The position numbers and the translations under genes were made by a program. A stretch of DNA of 64,000 bases, from NCBI GenBank assembly GCA_020721445.1, contig DYMU01000007.1:1-64000 (forward strand), read 5' to 3'. Shown piece after piece: positions 1 to 9,723 of this stretch. Within the stretch, counting starts at the first letter, position 1. The number at the start of each line of letters is the position of its first letter. The stretch comes from Gemmobacter nectariphilus. Lineage in GTDB: Bacteria > Pseudomonadota > Alphaproteobacteria > Rhodobacterales > Rhodobacteraceae. Under the pieces are notes generated by a model that did no database searches, was not told the DNA's origin, and worked only from the letters and a program-made list of their open reading frames with translations.

Positions 1-1
1 G

Positions 2-487
2 TCCAAGACCCATGATGCGGTGTCACGGGCCAAGACCGAGCTGTGGCACCGCATCCTGACCCACTACCTGCCGCTCTACTTCCCGGAGGCGGACCGGTTC
101 CACCGCAGCTCGCGCACCGACTGGTTCCTGGCCTTCCTCGAGATGTTCCTTTCTCCGCACATGATCAGCGCTATGACCAAGGCGGAGTTCACCAAGGCTG
201 CATGGGAGGTGGTCGGGCGCAAGGTCGAGAAGTCTCTCTTGTTGTCAGACATTTACGAGACGGCGAAGACTTCCGCCGGGCTCCCCGTGTCGCCGGACTC
301 GGACGCCATCCGCATGTTCCGCCTGATAGAAAGCGCCAAGCTCAACGGCCTCGATCCGCAGACCTACATCTCCGACAACCTGGCCCGAATCCACGATCAC
401 ATCGCACCCCGCCTCGCCGAACTGCTCCCGTGGAACCGGAAACCGTTGCCTGCTGGTGCGGAAAACAGGATCGCCGCCTTATACTGA
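2..487 (+). pseudogene. Hybrid transposase remnant: IS110-like segment joined in frame to an IS66-like C-terminal segment
   Basis: Residues up to about ...GLPVSPDSDAIRMFRL (nt ~325) read like an IS110 transposase (TELWHRILTHYLPLYFPEADRFHRSSRTDWFLAFLE). The remainder, IESAKLNGLDPQTYISDNLARI..LAELLPWN, reads like the IS66 C-terminal domain. Frame is open at the window edge. Confidence 0.7.
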
Positions 488-965
488 CAGTTCTTGCTGA
501 CGTCGTAAACGACGTCCGTAACGACCTCAGTTAGCACAACAGACATTCCGTGACCGTATGCAAGGCGGTGCCAACCGGGCGGTTACGGTCATGAAGCCGC
601 GGTAAGCGCGCCTTTTTCTGGAAAAATGCGCTGTCACAAACCAGGCTTGCGCCCTGACAAAGCCGCGCAGCCAGACCAGCGAGGCCCCGCCGATGCCCCT
701 GCCAATAAGCCGACGACACCCCAGCGGATGGTGCTGACGATAAGATCGACGGCTGGATGCATGAAAATGGGCGACAGGCACTGTCAGAAAAAATAACTTG
801 AGGCGGTTGGTGCTGCTGGTTATCGTTTAGGATATAGAAGTTTTTTGCCTTTGGTTATTTCCAGAACAGCCGCGACATCATCTGCCTGACAGAGATGACG
901 CGGCGTTTTCAAACGCCAAGGCGACCAACGGCAGGTCGATTACTTTAAGGGCGTTCAACCCATTC

Positions 966-3900
966 ATGCGCAACGATATCCCGTTTGAAAGGCGCGTAGC
1001 TGCAAGTTCGAATCAAATCCGCTATGTAAAGGCGGAAATGGCCGGTACCGGGACTTACATGATCCCAATGGGCCACCTTGTCCGATCTCGCTTGGATCCG
1101 GACAGGCTACGGGCGGCTGCGACGGCCCTGGTCCTTCGGCACGACGCGCTGCGAACGCGCTTCGAGGTCGCCGACGGCGCGATTTTTGCGCTGGTCTCGT
1201 CAACGCCTCATTTTCGGTTTCATGTACATTTGCTGACTGACCCAAGTCTGGAAGCGTTCCGCAAATGGGCGCTTCCGCTGATCTTTGATCATGTCGATCC
1301 GTGCGACGCCGGCTCGCTTGTCAGGATATTGGTGGCCGACCTCGGGGATTGTTGGCGTTTTACAATTGCCGCACATCACGCAATCACTGACGGCTTTTCC
1401 CGTGGCGTGATGAACCGGGAACTCTTGAAAATCTATGCTGGAGAAGAGCTTCCGCCACCGCGATCATATTACGAATTCGCCTCGGCGCCCAAGGCGATAC
1501 TTACACCCGAAGTCGAGGAATTCGTCGCGTCCCTTCCAAACCCGGCCAGAATAGTCGGAGACAGTATCGGACGCGAAGGACCGAACGATGCAGGGCAAAT
1601 AGCTGAACTTGAGTTTGCAGGGCTTGCAGCGTCCTTGCGATTGCTGGGAAAATCAACCGGCGTTTCCAAGTTTGGCATACTTGCGGCCGTTTATGCGCTT
1701 GGCGTCAGGGGATATTGTGGCGAAGCCGGCGTCTCCAGCTTTTTCCAGTCCGAGGGACGGGCCGCGCTTGGCGCTTCAAACTCGGTTGTTGGCCCATTTT
1801 CCCACACATTGCCCCTTGATCTGACGGTAGACCCGGACCAGACCTTTGCCTCGTTGGCCGCCGGTCTTTCAGAGCGCACAAAAAAGGCAGTTGCGCTGGA
1901 AAATGAACCGCTGCTGGATCAGGTTCTGGCACACGGCAAGGCACCAAGCCTCTCGATCAACATGTTTCCGCCAGCCAGCCGGGTCAGGGCCGGAACCCTC
2001 GACATTGGCCCAAGGGAGTTTCTTGATCGGCGCACAGAGTTCGATTTGAACCTGGTCTGGTCGGAAGACGAAAACGTCATGACCGCGCGCGCCTTTTTTG
2101 ATCGGGCACAGCTTACTGCGGAACGTGCGCATCTCTTTCTGAAGTTTCAGGGCAAGATCCTTGATGCTGCAATGCGTGACCCGCAGTTGAGGTGCCATGA
2201 GATTCTGGAGATTGCCCGCCAAGGGGACGAAGTCGTTCTTCCACAGACCTGTGTTGATCCGGCGCCCACTGGACGACTGCACGATCGGTTTTTCGAGACG
2301 GTCGCGCAGTCGCCAGACATGATTGCCGTGATCACCACGAAAGAGCGGATCACTTATCACGACCTTGCACAGCGCGTTCGGCAGGTCGTGGCAGCCCTTC
2401 GACGGGCGGGGGTCGGTGAAGGTGATCGCGTCGCGATCCTGGCCCAGCGTGACCCCGCTCTCGCTGTTGCCATGCTTGGCGTGTCCGCCAGCGGGGCCTC
2501 TTTTGCCGTGATCGACGCGACCTATCCGGTCGAACGGATCCGATGGATGATCAAGCGACTGGGCGGCCGTTTCCTGATTGAGGCCGGCGCGTCGCTGCCC
2601 GAAGACATTCGAGGTGAAATCACCGTTGTTGCGCCTGACAGCGGGCAGATGCCTGACGGCGCAATCGAAAGCGGCCCGGCACGATCGGAAGCCTGTCACA
2701 TGTTCACCTCTGGCACGACAGGTCAGCCGAAGCTTATCACGCACCCGGACACTACGTTGCAGCGATTTGTGGTGTGGCAGGCCAACATGCTGGACCTGCC
2801 CCAGCGCATCTGCACCGTCATGATGGCTGGTCTGGGGCATGATCCCACACTGCGCGACGTTTTCTTGCCGCTTTCGCACGGCGGAAGGATCGCGATACCC
2901 ACACCTTGCGAGATGGCACAGCCCAAGGCGTTGCGCGCCTTGCTGTTGCGGGCCGAATGCAACGTGGTGCGGTTCAGCCCCACTACCGCCCGACTTCTGA
3001 CGGCGGGAATGGAGAAACCCGAGGGTCTTGGAACATTGCGGGCGATCTTTTGGGGCGGCGAGAGACTTCCGCATTCCGAGGTGCGCAGATGGCAGGGGCT
3101 TACCCCAGCGGCGCGGCAGTTCAACATTTTCGGCACCACGGAAACCCCGCAGGCCTTTCTTTACTATGAAATCGAGCCGTCGGCGAACTGGTCACGGAGT
3201 ATTCCCCTTGGACGCCCCTTGCCGTGGACCGGGGTTCGTCTGGTCGATGATCAGGGCGCGTCGATCGGCAGCGGCGAAGTCGGCGAGATCGTGGCCGAAC
3301 TTGCCGATCCCGTCGCGGGCGTTCAAACGAAGGTCGCACTTGTTGGAACGAAATCTGCTTGTCAGCATTTCACGGGCGATTTGGGTTATCATATGCCTGA
3401 CGGGCAGATCTATTTCGTCGGACGTCGTGATGGCCAGGTGAAAATCAACGGGTTCCGCGTCGAACTTGGCGAGATCGAGGCAACGGCCGAAGCGGTGCAG
3501 GGGGCCGATCGCGCCTATGCGGTGATTTCCGAGGACAGGTTGCTGCTCTTTGTCGAGGCAAGGATGGGCGGGGTCACCGAGCGAAGCCTGAGGGTCGTCC
3601 TTGCCAGAACGCTGCCGGGTTATATGGTGCCTGCACAGATCGTCGTGATCGACAGGTTTCCAAGCAGGCCAAACGGAAAGGTTGACGGGCCAGCGCTACT
3701 GGCCCTGCTACAGTCGCGGGCTGCCATCACAGTGGCCGCTGCCGCCGCACAGCTTCTGGGGCCGGCGGAACAGCTTCTCGCCGAGATATTTTCCAAGCGC
3801 ACGGGTCGCAGCGGGGTTGGCCCGGACGACACACTGGAGGATCTTGGCGCAGACAGCCTGACGACGATCGAGGTCAGGCTTGAGCTGGAAAAAAGCGGTT

Positions 3901-5036
3901 TCGATCTGCCGGATGACTGGCAATTCATGGCGATCTCTGAACTGGCCGGGTTTCGAAAGCCACAAGACAGACCTGTGCGACTGTGGGACCGGCTGCGCGC
4001 GTCCAGCCGCATGGAGATCTTCATCCTCATCCGGGCGCTGGCGATTGTGGCAGTGGTGTTTTTTCATAGCGGATACGGCTGGACCGGAGGGGCCTCGATC
4101 ACGCTTTTTGTTCTGGCAGGGTTTTCTTTTGCGCAACTGCAACTTGTGGCTATCGCGCAGGATGATCACTCGGGGCGGGTGTGGGCTCTGATTGGCCGCC
4201 TGTTTGTGCCGCTTGTGCCGATGACACTTCTCTATCTGGGGATCAACGAATATCGGGGCTTGGAGACCCATCCCGCGTCATTGTTTCTTTACCGCAATCT
4301 TGTCGCTGTGACCGATGCGGTGGTCGTGGGAAAGACGGTTTCTGATATCGGCATGTCATGGCTTTGGTTCCTGCACGTCTATATTCAGGTTTTCGTCTTG
4401 ATCGGGCTGCTGCTAAGTTTCCCGGCCCCGCGTCGGCAATTGCGAACTGACGCTTGGCGCGCCATCATGGCCTTTTTCATCATGGTGGAAGCTGTGGGTC
4501 TGTTGGCGGTGGTCCTGTTTGCCGAAGGGCCACGCGACATGGTTGAAGCCGCGCGGCTGCTTCACCAGTCGCCTGTAGCAATCTTGCCATTCCTTGTGAT
4601 CGGCGCGATCGTCGCTTTGGGCAAAACGAAAAAACGGCGGATCATCAGTCTCGGTACAGCGCTGCTTCATTTTGCGCTTGTCTACGTTCTTTATGCGGAT
4701 CATCGCGAAGTCTGGTGGATCTTTGCGCTCGCCGCCTGCGCGTTTTTCCCACATGTGACATTGCCGGTCGCTGTGGCGCGGCCCGTGATCACCGTCTCGG
4801 CCTACTCGCTGATGATCTATCTGGCACATCCTTTGGCCTACCTTGTATTCTATAAATACTTTGGCGGAGACGGGCTGATTGGCGTTGTCGGCGTGTTCTT
4901 TCAAATCGGCACAGGGATATGCTTGGGCATCGTCGCAAGGCACGTTCTTGGTGTGATCGGGGTCAATCGTCTGTCGAGCCTGCCAGTGACGTTCTTTCCA
5001 TCCCGAAGCCCGGTCCCGTCACTGAAAGAAGGGTGA
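966..5036 (+). CDS. Single-module NRPS-like protein (condensation-adenylation-PCP) fused to a C-terminal acyltransferase-3-like membrane domain
   Basis: C-domain HHAITDG; A-domain MFTSGTTGQPK, TGDLGY, GRRDGQVKINGFRVELGEIEA, NGKVDG; PCP LEDLGADSLTTIE; then a multi-TM region beginning RMEIFILIRALAIVAVVFFHSG and ending LSLMIYLAHPLAYLVFY-like, typical of AT3 proteins. Confidence 0.88.
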   Translation: MRNDIPFERRVAASSNQIRYVKAEMAGTGTYMIPMGHLVRSRLDPDRLRAAATALVLRHDALRTRFEVADGAIFALVSSTPHFRFHVHLLTDPSLEAFRKWALPLIFDHVDPCDAGSLVRILVADLGDCWRFTIAAHHAITDGFSRGVMNRELLKIYAGEELPPPRSYYEFASAPKAILTPEVEEFVASLPNPARIVGDSIGREGPNDAGQIAELEFAGLAASLRLLGKSTGVSKFGILAAVYALGVRGYCGEAGVSSFFQSEGRAALGASNSVVGPFSHTLPLDLTVDPDQTFASLAAGLSERTKKAVALENEPLLDQVLAHGKAPSLSINMFPPASRVRAGTLDIGPREFLDRRTEFDLNLVWSEDENVMTARAFFDRAQLTAERAHLFLKFQGKILDAAMRDPQLRCHEILEIARQGDEVVLPQTCVDPAPTGRLHDRFFETVAQSPDMIAVITTKERITYHDLAQRVRQVVAALRRAGVGEGDRVAILAQRDPALAVAMLGVSASGASFAVIDATYPVERIRWMIKRLGGRFLIEAGASLPEDIRGEITVVAPDSGQMPDGAIESGPARSEACHMFTSGTTGQPKLITHPDTTLQRFVVWQANMLDLPQRICTVMMAGLGHDPTLRDVFLPLSHGGRIAIPTPCEMAQPKALRALLLRAECNVVRFSPTTARLLTAGMEKPEGLGTLRAIFWGGERLPHSEVRRWQGLTPAARQFNIFGTTETPQAFLYYEIEPSANWSRSIPLGRPLPWTGVRLVDDQGASIGSGEVGEIVAELADPVAGVQTKVALVGTKSACQHFTGDLGYHMPDGQIYFVGRRDGQVKINGFRVELGEIEATAEAVQGADRAYAVISEDRLLLFVEARMGGVTERSLRVVLARTLPGYMVPAQIVVIDRFPSRPNGKVDGPALLALLQSRAAITVAAAAAQLLGPAEQLLAEIFSKRTGRSGVGPDDTLEDLGADSLTTIEVRLELEKSGFDLPDDWQFMAISELAGFRKPQDRPVRLWDRLRASSRMEIFILIRALAIVAVVFFHSGYGWTGGASITLFVLAGFSFAQLQLVAIAQDDHSGRVWALIGRLFVPLVPMTLLYLGINEYRGLETHPASLFLYRNLVAVTDAVVVGKTVSDIGMSWLWFLHVYIQVFVLIGLLLSFPAPRRQLRTDAWRAIMAFFIMVEAVGLLAVVLFAEGPRDMVEAARLLHQSPVAILPFLVIGAIVALGKTKKRRIISLGTALLHFALVYVLYADHREVWWIFALAACAFFPHVTLPVAVARPVITVSAYSLMIYLAHPLAYLVFYKYFGGDGLIGVVGVFFQIGTGICLGIVARHVLGVIGVNRLSSLPVTFFPSRSPVPSLKEG

Positions 5037-5256
5037 AAGACAAGCCATTCTGGTTGAAAGTCCGTGTCTTTGACCGCCGGGGTCAGGTGCCTGTCTGGTT
5101 TCATCGCCAGACCAGGAAGGTGGCGGCGCGGGCGACAGGGGCGGGTTTCAGGCCGGACATGGTGCCATCAGGCTGGACCGGGACAAAAGAACCGGCGGGT
5201 ATCCCGGCCCGACCTGTCCCGCCGTCGCGGAACAGGCGAAGGCATGGATCACATGT

Positions 5257-6276
5257 CTATTGCGCCAGCAATTCTTTCAGCTTGGCGTCGATGAAGCGCA
5301 CGTCATCAGGGTTGGTACCCGGCCCGCCGGCGAAATGGCCCCAGATTGACGGCACCGGCACAAAGTCGACATTCGGCATGTGCGCCACTTCGAACTTGCT
5401 GTCGGCCGGCGGGAAATACAGATCCGTCTCGCCCGGCATGACAAAGGCCTTGGCGGTGATCGCGGCCAAGGCTTTCTTGAAGTCGCCGCCGTAGATGTCG
5501 TTGTCGCTGATGTCGCCGTGTTGCCAGGTCCAGGCCATCGTGATCAGGTTGTTTGCGTCCTTGGGCAGGAAGAACCCTTCCCAGAAGGCAACCAGAAAAT
5601 CCTCGAGCGATGAAAAGCCAAGGGTCTTGAGGTCAAGTTCGGCACGGTAGAAATCCTGCGAAAAGCCCCAGCCTGCATAGACCCGCGCCATGGCGCGCAG
5701 GCCCTTTTCGGGTTTGGATGTGTACCAGCCCTCGGCCCAGGCGCTGTCGGCGCGCAAAGCGGCCTGCACGCCTTCGAGAAAGACAAAGTTGTGGCGCGAA
5801 CATTTCGCCGATCCGCAGAACGGTGCGATCCGTTCCACCATGTCGGGAAACAGCGCGCCCCAATGAAAGGTCTGCAACGCCCCCATCGACCAGCCGGTGA
5901 CCAGCGCCAGCTTTTCGATGCCGAACACCTCGGTCACCAGCCGGTGTTGTGCCATCACGTTGTCATAGGCGGTGACCTTTGGGAAACGCGCGGCGTTGTA
6001 GGGTTCGGGCGTGTTGCTGGGCGACGAGGACAGGCCGTTGCCGAACATGTTGGGAATGATGATGAAATACTTGTCAGGGTCCAGCGCCATGCCCGGCCCG
6101 ATCAGCCATTCGTTTTCATAGTGCTGGCCTGAATACCACGTCGGATAGACGATGGCGTTCGACTTGTCGGCGTTAAGGGTGCCAAAGGTCTTGTAGGCCA
6201 GCTTGGCGTCGCGCAGCGTGGCCCCGCGTTGAAAGCGCATGTCGCCCAGGTCGAAAATCTGGTAATCGGTGGTCAT
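5257..6276 (-). CDS. Alpha/beta hydrolase, homoserine O-acetyltransferase-like fold family
   Basis: MTTDYQIFDLGDMRFQRGATLRDAKLAYKTFGTLN...; nucleophile elbow TGWSMGALQTFHW. Start placed at MTTDYQ rather than the longer ORF. Confidence 0.8.
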   Translation of the reverse strand: MTTDYQIFDLGDMRFQRGATLRDAKLAYKTFGTLNADKSNAIVYPTWYSGQHYENEWLIGPGMALDPDKYFIIIPNMFGNGLSSSPSNTPEPYNAARFPKVTAYDNVMAQHRLVTEVFGIEKLALVTGWSMGALQTFHWGALFPDMVERIAPFCGSAKCSRHNFVFLEGVQAALRADSAWAEGWYTSKPEKGLRAMARVYAGWGFSQDFYRAELDLKTLGFSSLEDFLVAFWEGFFLPKDANNLITMAWTWQHGDISDNDIYGGDFKKALAAITAKAFVMPGETDLYFPPADSKFEVAHMPNVDFVPVPSIWGHFAGGPGTNPDDVRFIDAKLKELLAQ

Positions 6277-6344
6277 TTCCGGTTCCTTTTGTGCTGTGTG
6301 AATGGGCAGACCGGCACCGGCCGCTCTGCCCCAATTGATCCGGA

Positions 6345-7673
6345 TCAGGCCGCGCGCTCGCTGGTCTTGGCGGCATAGGCAGCAATCGCCGCATAGGCGA
6401 CGCCTGCCGCGATGGCCCCGCAAATTGCGGTCGAAAACTGGGGCGCGTAGGTTTCGACCAGAAAGGCGCAGGCAGAACCGACGGCCCAGGCTGCAAAGGC
6501 CGTTCCGCGCCAATCGGATGTAACCTGCGCGTTGCGGCGCAGAAGGTATTGATCCACCAGGATGATGGCACCGATCGGCGGAACAAGGATGCCCAGCAGC
6601 GACAGCCAGGCGATAAAGAACGCCCAGACGTTCGAAGCTGCAATCACGATGCCGATGGCGCCCAGTACCACGGCCGCCAGCCGCATGTGTGAATTGACGA
6701 TCCGAGACCACCCCGTTGCGGCGTTGTACAGGCAATGAGCGCATACCGAGCTAAGGTTGCAATACAAAAACAGGAACGCCAGCACGCTAAGCAATCCGAT
6801 CTGTTTTGAATTGGCGTAGCCGAACATGTTGTCGGTGCCAAAGGGGTTGGCGTCCGGCACGGCAAGGGCTGCGGTCATGATCCCGCCCACCAGCATGGCG
6901 AACATGTTGGCAAAGGGAAATGCGCTGAAGGTGGCGACAAGCGAGCTGCGGCTGTCTTGCGCCCAGCGGTTGAAGTCGGCTGTCACAGTGCCTGCGTCGA
7001 TGAACAGCGCGATGACCACGGTCAGCCCGACACCCATCGACATCGACGCGATGCCGTTGTTGCCGGGATAGGCGTAGATCGCGGCCCAGCTGGTGGTGCT
7101 GGCGGAATCCGCGACAACCCAAAGGCCCAGCACCACAAAGAAGGGGACCGAGATCAGGCCGATGAAGTGCAGGCCGCGCACACCGATAACCGTGATGCCG
7201 ATATACAGCACACCGGCGATCACCGTCATCAGGGTGTAATTCAGGTCATAGGCGCTGCTGATCAGCGCCCCCGTGATGCCGGTCTGCACCGCATACCAGC
7301 CCAGCAGAAGCGTCGAAAGCAGCCCCGAGGCCAGAATATAACCCTTGCGCCCGAACACGATGCTGGCGATCAGGGCAAAGTTCATGCCCGATCGGGTGCC
7401 CAGAAGGCCAAGCGAGCCAACGTAGACCAGCATGATCAGGTTTCCGATGATCATTGCCGTCAAGGCCGCGCTGAACCCCATGCCAAGCACAAGGATCGAC
7501 CCGGTCATGGCCCCGGTGATGATCATGGGAAAGCCCATCCAGATCATCGAAACGGAAAACATGCTGCGCCGGGCTGACATCGGCACGGGTCGGTGTTCGT
7601 ATTCGTCGCCCAAGGCGTGGTCGAGCGCCGACTCGGCAGGCGGCGCGTCATCAAAACGATCTGTTCGTGTCAT
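6345..7673 (-). CDS. NCS1-family (cytosine/purine-type) permease
   Basis: 442 aa, about 12 hydrophobic segments, NCS1-like N-terminus (RPVPMSARRSMFSVSMIWMGFPMIITGAMTGSILVLGMGF). Confidence 0.8.
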   Translation of the reverse strand: MTRTDRFDDAPPAESALDHALGDEYEHRPVPMSARRSMFSVSMIWMGFPMIITGAMTGSILVLGMGFSAALTAMIIGNLIMLVYVGSLGLLGTRSGMNFALIASIVFGRKGYILASGLLSTLLLGWYAVQTGITGALISSAYDLNYTLMTVIAGVLYIGITVIGVRGLHFIGLISVPFFVVLGLWVVADSASTTSWAAIYAYPGNNGIASMSMGVGLTVVIALFIDAGTVTADFNRWAQDSRSSLVATFSAFPFANMFAMLVGGIMTAALAVPDANPFGTDNMFGYANSKQIGLLSVLAFLFLYCNLSSVCAHCLYNAATGWSRIVNSHMRLAAVVLGAIGIVIAASNVWAFFIAWLSLLGILVPPIGAIILVDQYLLRRNAQVTSDWRGTAFAAWAVGSACAFLVETYAPQFSTAICGAIAAGVAYAAIAAYAAKTSERAA

Positions 7674-7768
7674 GGGTCACCCGTGATGTGAAAGGAATGA
7701 GGAAGATGGAGAGGAGGGGGGAGGGTCCAGCCGACAGGCGGCGCGGCGATGTGCATCGCCACGACCCG

Positions 7769-7818
7769 AAAAAGAAAAACCCCCCGACACGGCGCAATCA
7801 TTGCGTCGAACCGAGGGG
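7769..7818 (-). terminator. Terminator-like hairpin with U-tract inside the 5' leader of the NCS1 permease operon (possible attenuator)
   Basis: Minus strand CCCCTCGGTTCGACGCAATGATTGCGCCGTGTCGGGGGGTTTTTCTTTTT; about 100 nt upstream of the permease start, with no minus-strand gene upstream for it to terminate. Confidence 0.55.
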
Positions 7819-8245
7819 CATCAATGCCTTGTAGGACAAAGCCTCGCCATTGAAGCTTTTGCATCGTTAGCGTGACGTAGAGGTAACCAAAAATCAACGA
7901 AATTTTCACGATTTAAACTCACCGGGCGAACCCCGGGAAATCGGGACAAATTCAACATCTTAAGCGGCGCTGGCCGCAGATCGCATGACGCAATGGTCGT
8001 TGAACGCCGGGGGCGTGTCGGTTTGCGAACCTTCCATGCGGTTGCGGGGCCTTGGATTTGATTCGCGGCGCACACTGGTTTGCTGTGGGCCAGCAGACTT
8101 CGCGGTGCATTGCATCTTGGTGAATATTTCACCCAACCGCATGAAAATGAACCATATTTAGAACTTGATTTGTGGGCGCACATGCCGCACCGTTAAAGGA
8201 CGGGCTCGATCAGCACTGACCTGAACCCGATCAAAAAGGCAACGA

Positions 8246-8298
8246 AGCCCCTGGAAACCGTGTCACCGCTGACACGATTTCCGGGGGCTTTTTCGTTT
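8246..8298 (+). promoter_or_regulatory. Leader terminator/antiterminator hairpin upstream of the amide transporter operon, candidate ANTAR (AmiR) target
   Basis: AGCCCCTGGAAACCGTGTCA-CCGC-TGACACGATTTCCGGGGGCT followed by TTTTCGTTTT: about 20-bp stem with one mismatch and one wobble. The apical part can be read as GTGTC-ACCGCT-GACAC, a hexaloop with A1 and G4. Confidence 0.7.
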
Positions 8299-8348
8299 TG
8301 TCGCGTTGTCGCTGAACAGATCCAGAAAATGATCTCAACCAACATGGA

Positions 8349-9602
8349 GTGACCCGAATGAGACGTCGCAGTTTTATGAAAGGCCTTGGCGCAACCGGCG
8401 GCCTTGCAATGACCAGCGGGCTTGCTGCACCGGCGCTGTTGTCTGGTGCAGGCCGGGCCTATGCCCAGGGTGGTGAATTGAATGTGGGCCTGCTGTTTTC
8501 GCTGACCGGTGCTGTTGCAGTGGTGGAACGCACGCTGCACGATGCCGCCCTGATGGCGATCGAAGAGATCAATGCCGCTGGCGGCGTTGCGGGCATGCAG
8601 CTCAAGACCTTCATCGAAGATCCGGCTTCCGACCCCGCCACCTATGCCGACCGCGCACGCCGTCTGGTGATCCGCGACAACTGCGTCAGCGTCTTTGGCT
8701 CTTACACCTCGGCCAGCCGCCAGGCGGTGCTGCCGGTGGTGGAACAGCGCAACAACCTGTACTGGTATCCGACGCTGTATGAGGGGCGCGAATGTTCGCG
8801 CAACGTGATGTATGGCGGCGCCGTGCCGAACCAGCAACAGCAGGATTTCGTGCCGTGGCTGACCGAAAACTTTGGCAAGCGCTTCTTCCTGATCGGCAAC
8901 AACTACGTCTATCCGCGCGAGGAAAACAACGTCTGCAAGATGCTTCTGGCCGGTCTGGGCGGCGAGGCGGTGCACGAAGAATATGTGCCGCTGGGTCATT
9001 CCGATTTCAGTTCGGTGATCAACCGCATCCGCACCGAACAACCCGATGTGGTGTTCTGCACGCTGGTGGGTGATTCCGACGTGGCCTTTGCGCGCCAGTA
9101 TCATGCGGCAGGCTTTGATCCGGAAAAGATGCCCTGCGCCAGCCTGACCCGGTCCGAAGTGGAAGTGCAGGCCATCGGTGGCGAGGCGGCCGTTGGTCAC
9201 TTCTCGTCGGCGCCATATTTCATGGGCTATCAGTCGCCCGAAAACGAAAAGTTCGTGCAGGCCTATCTTAGCCGCTATGGCGCCGATCAGGTCACGCACT
9301 TCGTGTCTGAAGCGGCCTATTTCCAAGTCTACCAGTTCAAGGCCGCGGTCGAAAAGCTGGACCCGGCAAACATCACCCCGGCCGCCATTCGCGATGCGGC
9401 CGTTGGTCTGACCACGATGGCACCGCAGGGCGAAGTGTTGATCGACGCCAACCTGCACACCCATCTGTGGCCAAAGATCGCCCGCTGGAAATCTGACGGT
9501 CAGGCCGAAATCCTGGTGCAGTCCGAAGCCCGCGTCGCGCCCGATCCGTACTGGGCCTATGAAGGTGAAACCTGCACCGGCGAAGGTCTGGTGCGCGGCT
9601 GA
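8349..9602 (+). CDS. Urea/short-chain amide ABC transporter substrate-binding protein with Tat-type signal
   Basis: MRRRSFMKGLGATGGLAM twin-arginine-like signal; body typical of UrtA/FmdD/AmiC family (LFSLTGAVAVVERTLHDAALMAIEEINAAGGVAG). Confidence 0.88.
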   Translation: MTRMRRRSFMKGLGATGGLAMTSGLAAPALLSGAGRAYAQGGELNVGLLFSLTGAVAVVERTLHDAALMAIEEINAAGGVAGMQLKTFIEDPASDPATYADRARRLVIRDNCVSVFGSYTSASRQAVLPVVEQRNNLYWYPTLYEGRECSRNVMYGGAVPNQQQQDFVPWLTENFGKRFFLIGNNYVYPREENNVCKMLLAGLGGEAVHEEYVPLGHSDFSSVINRIRTEQPDVVFCTLVGDSDVAFARQYHAAGFDPEKMPCASLTRSEVEVQAIGGEAAVGHFSSAPYFMGYQSPENEKFVQAYLSRYGADQVTHFVSEAAYFQVYQFKAAVEKLDPANITPAAIRDAAVGLTTMAPQGEVLIDANLHTHLWPKIARWKSDGQAEILVQSEARVAPDPYWAYEGETCTGEGLVRG

Positions 9603-9723
9603 CCGCGCATCGGTTGACCCTACCCTGAGGCTCCCCGATCTGGGCGCGTCTGCACGGCCCCCGTGGGCCAGACGCTGACTGTGCAGCGCGCCCCGTTTTC
9701 GGCAATCAAACAGGACATAGCGA

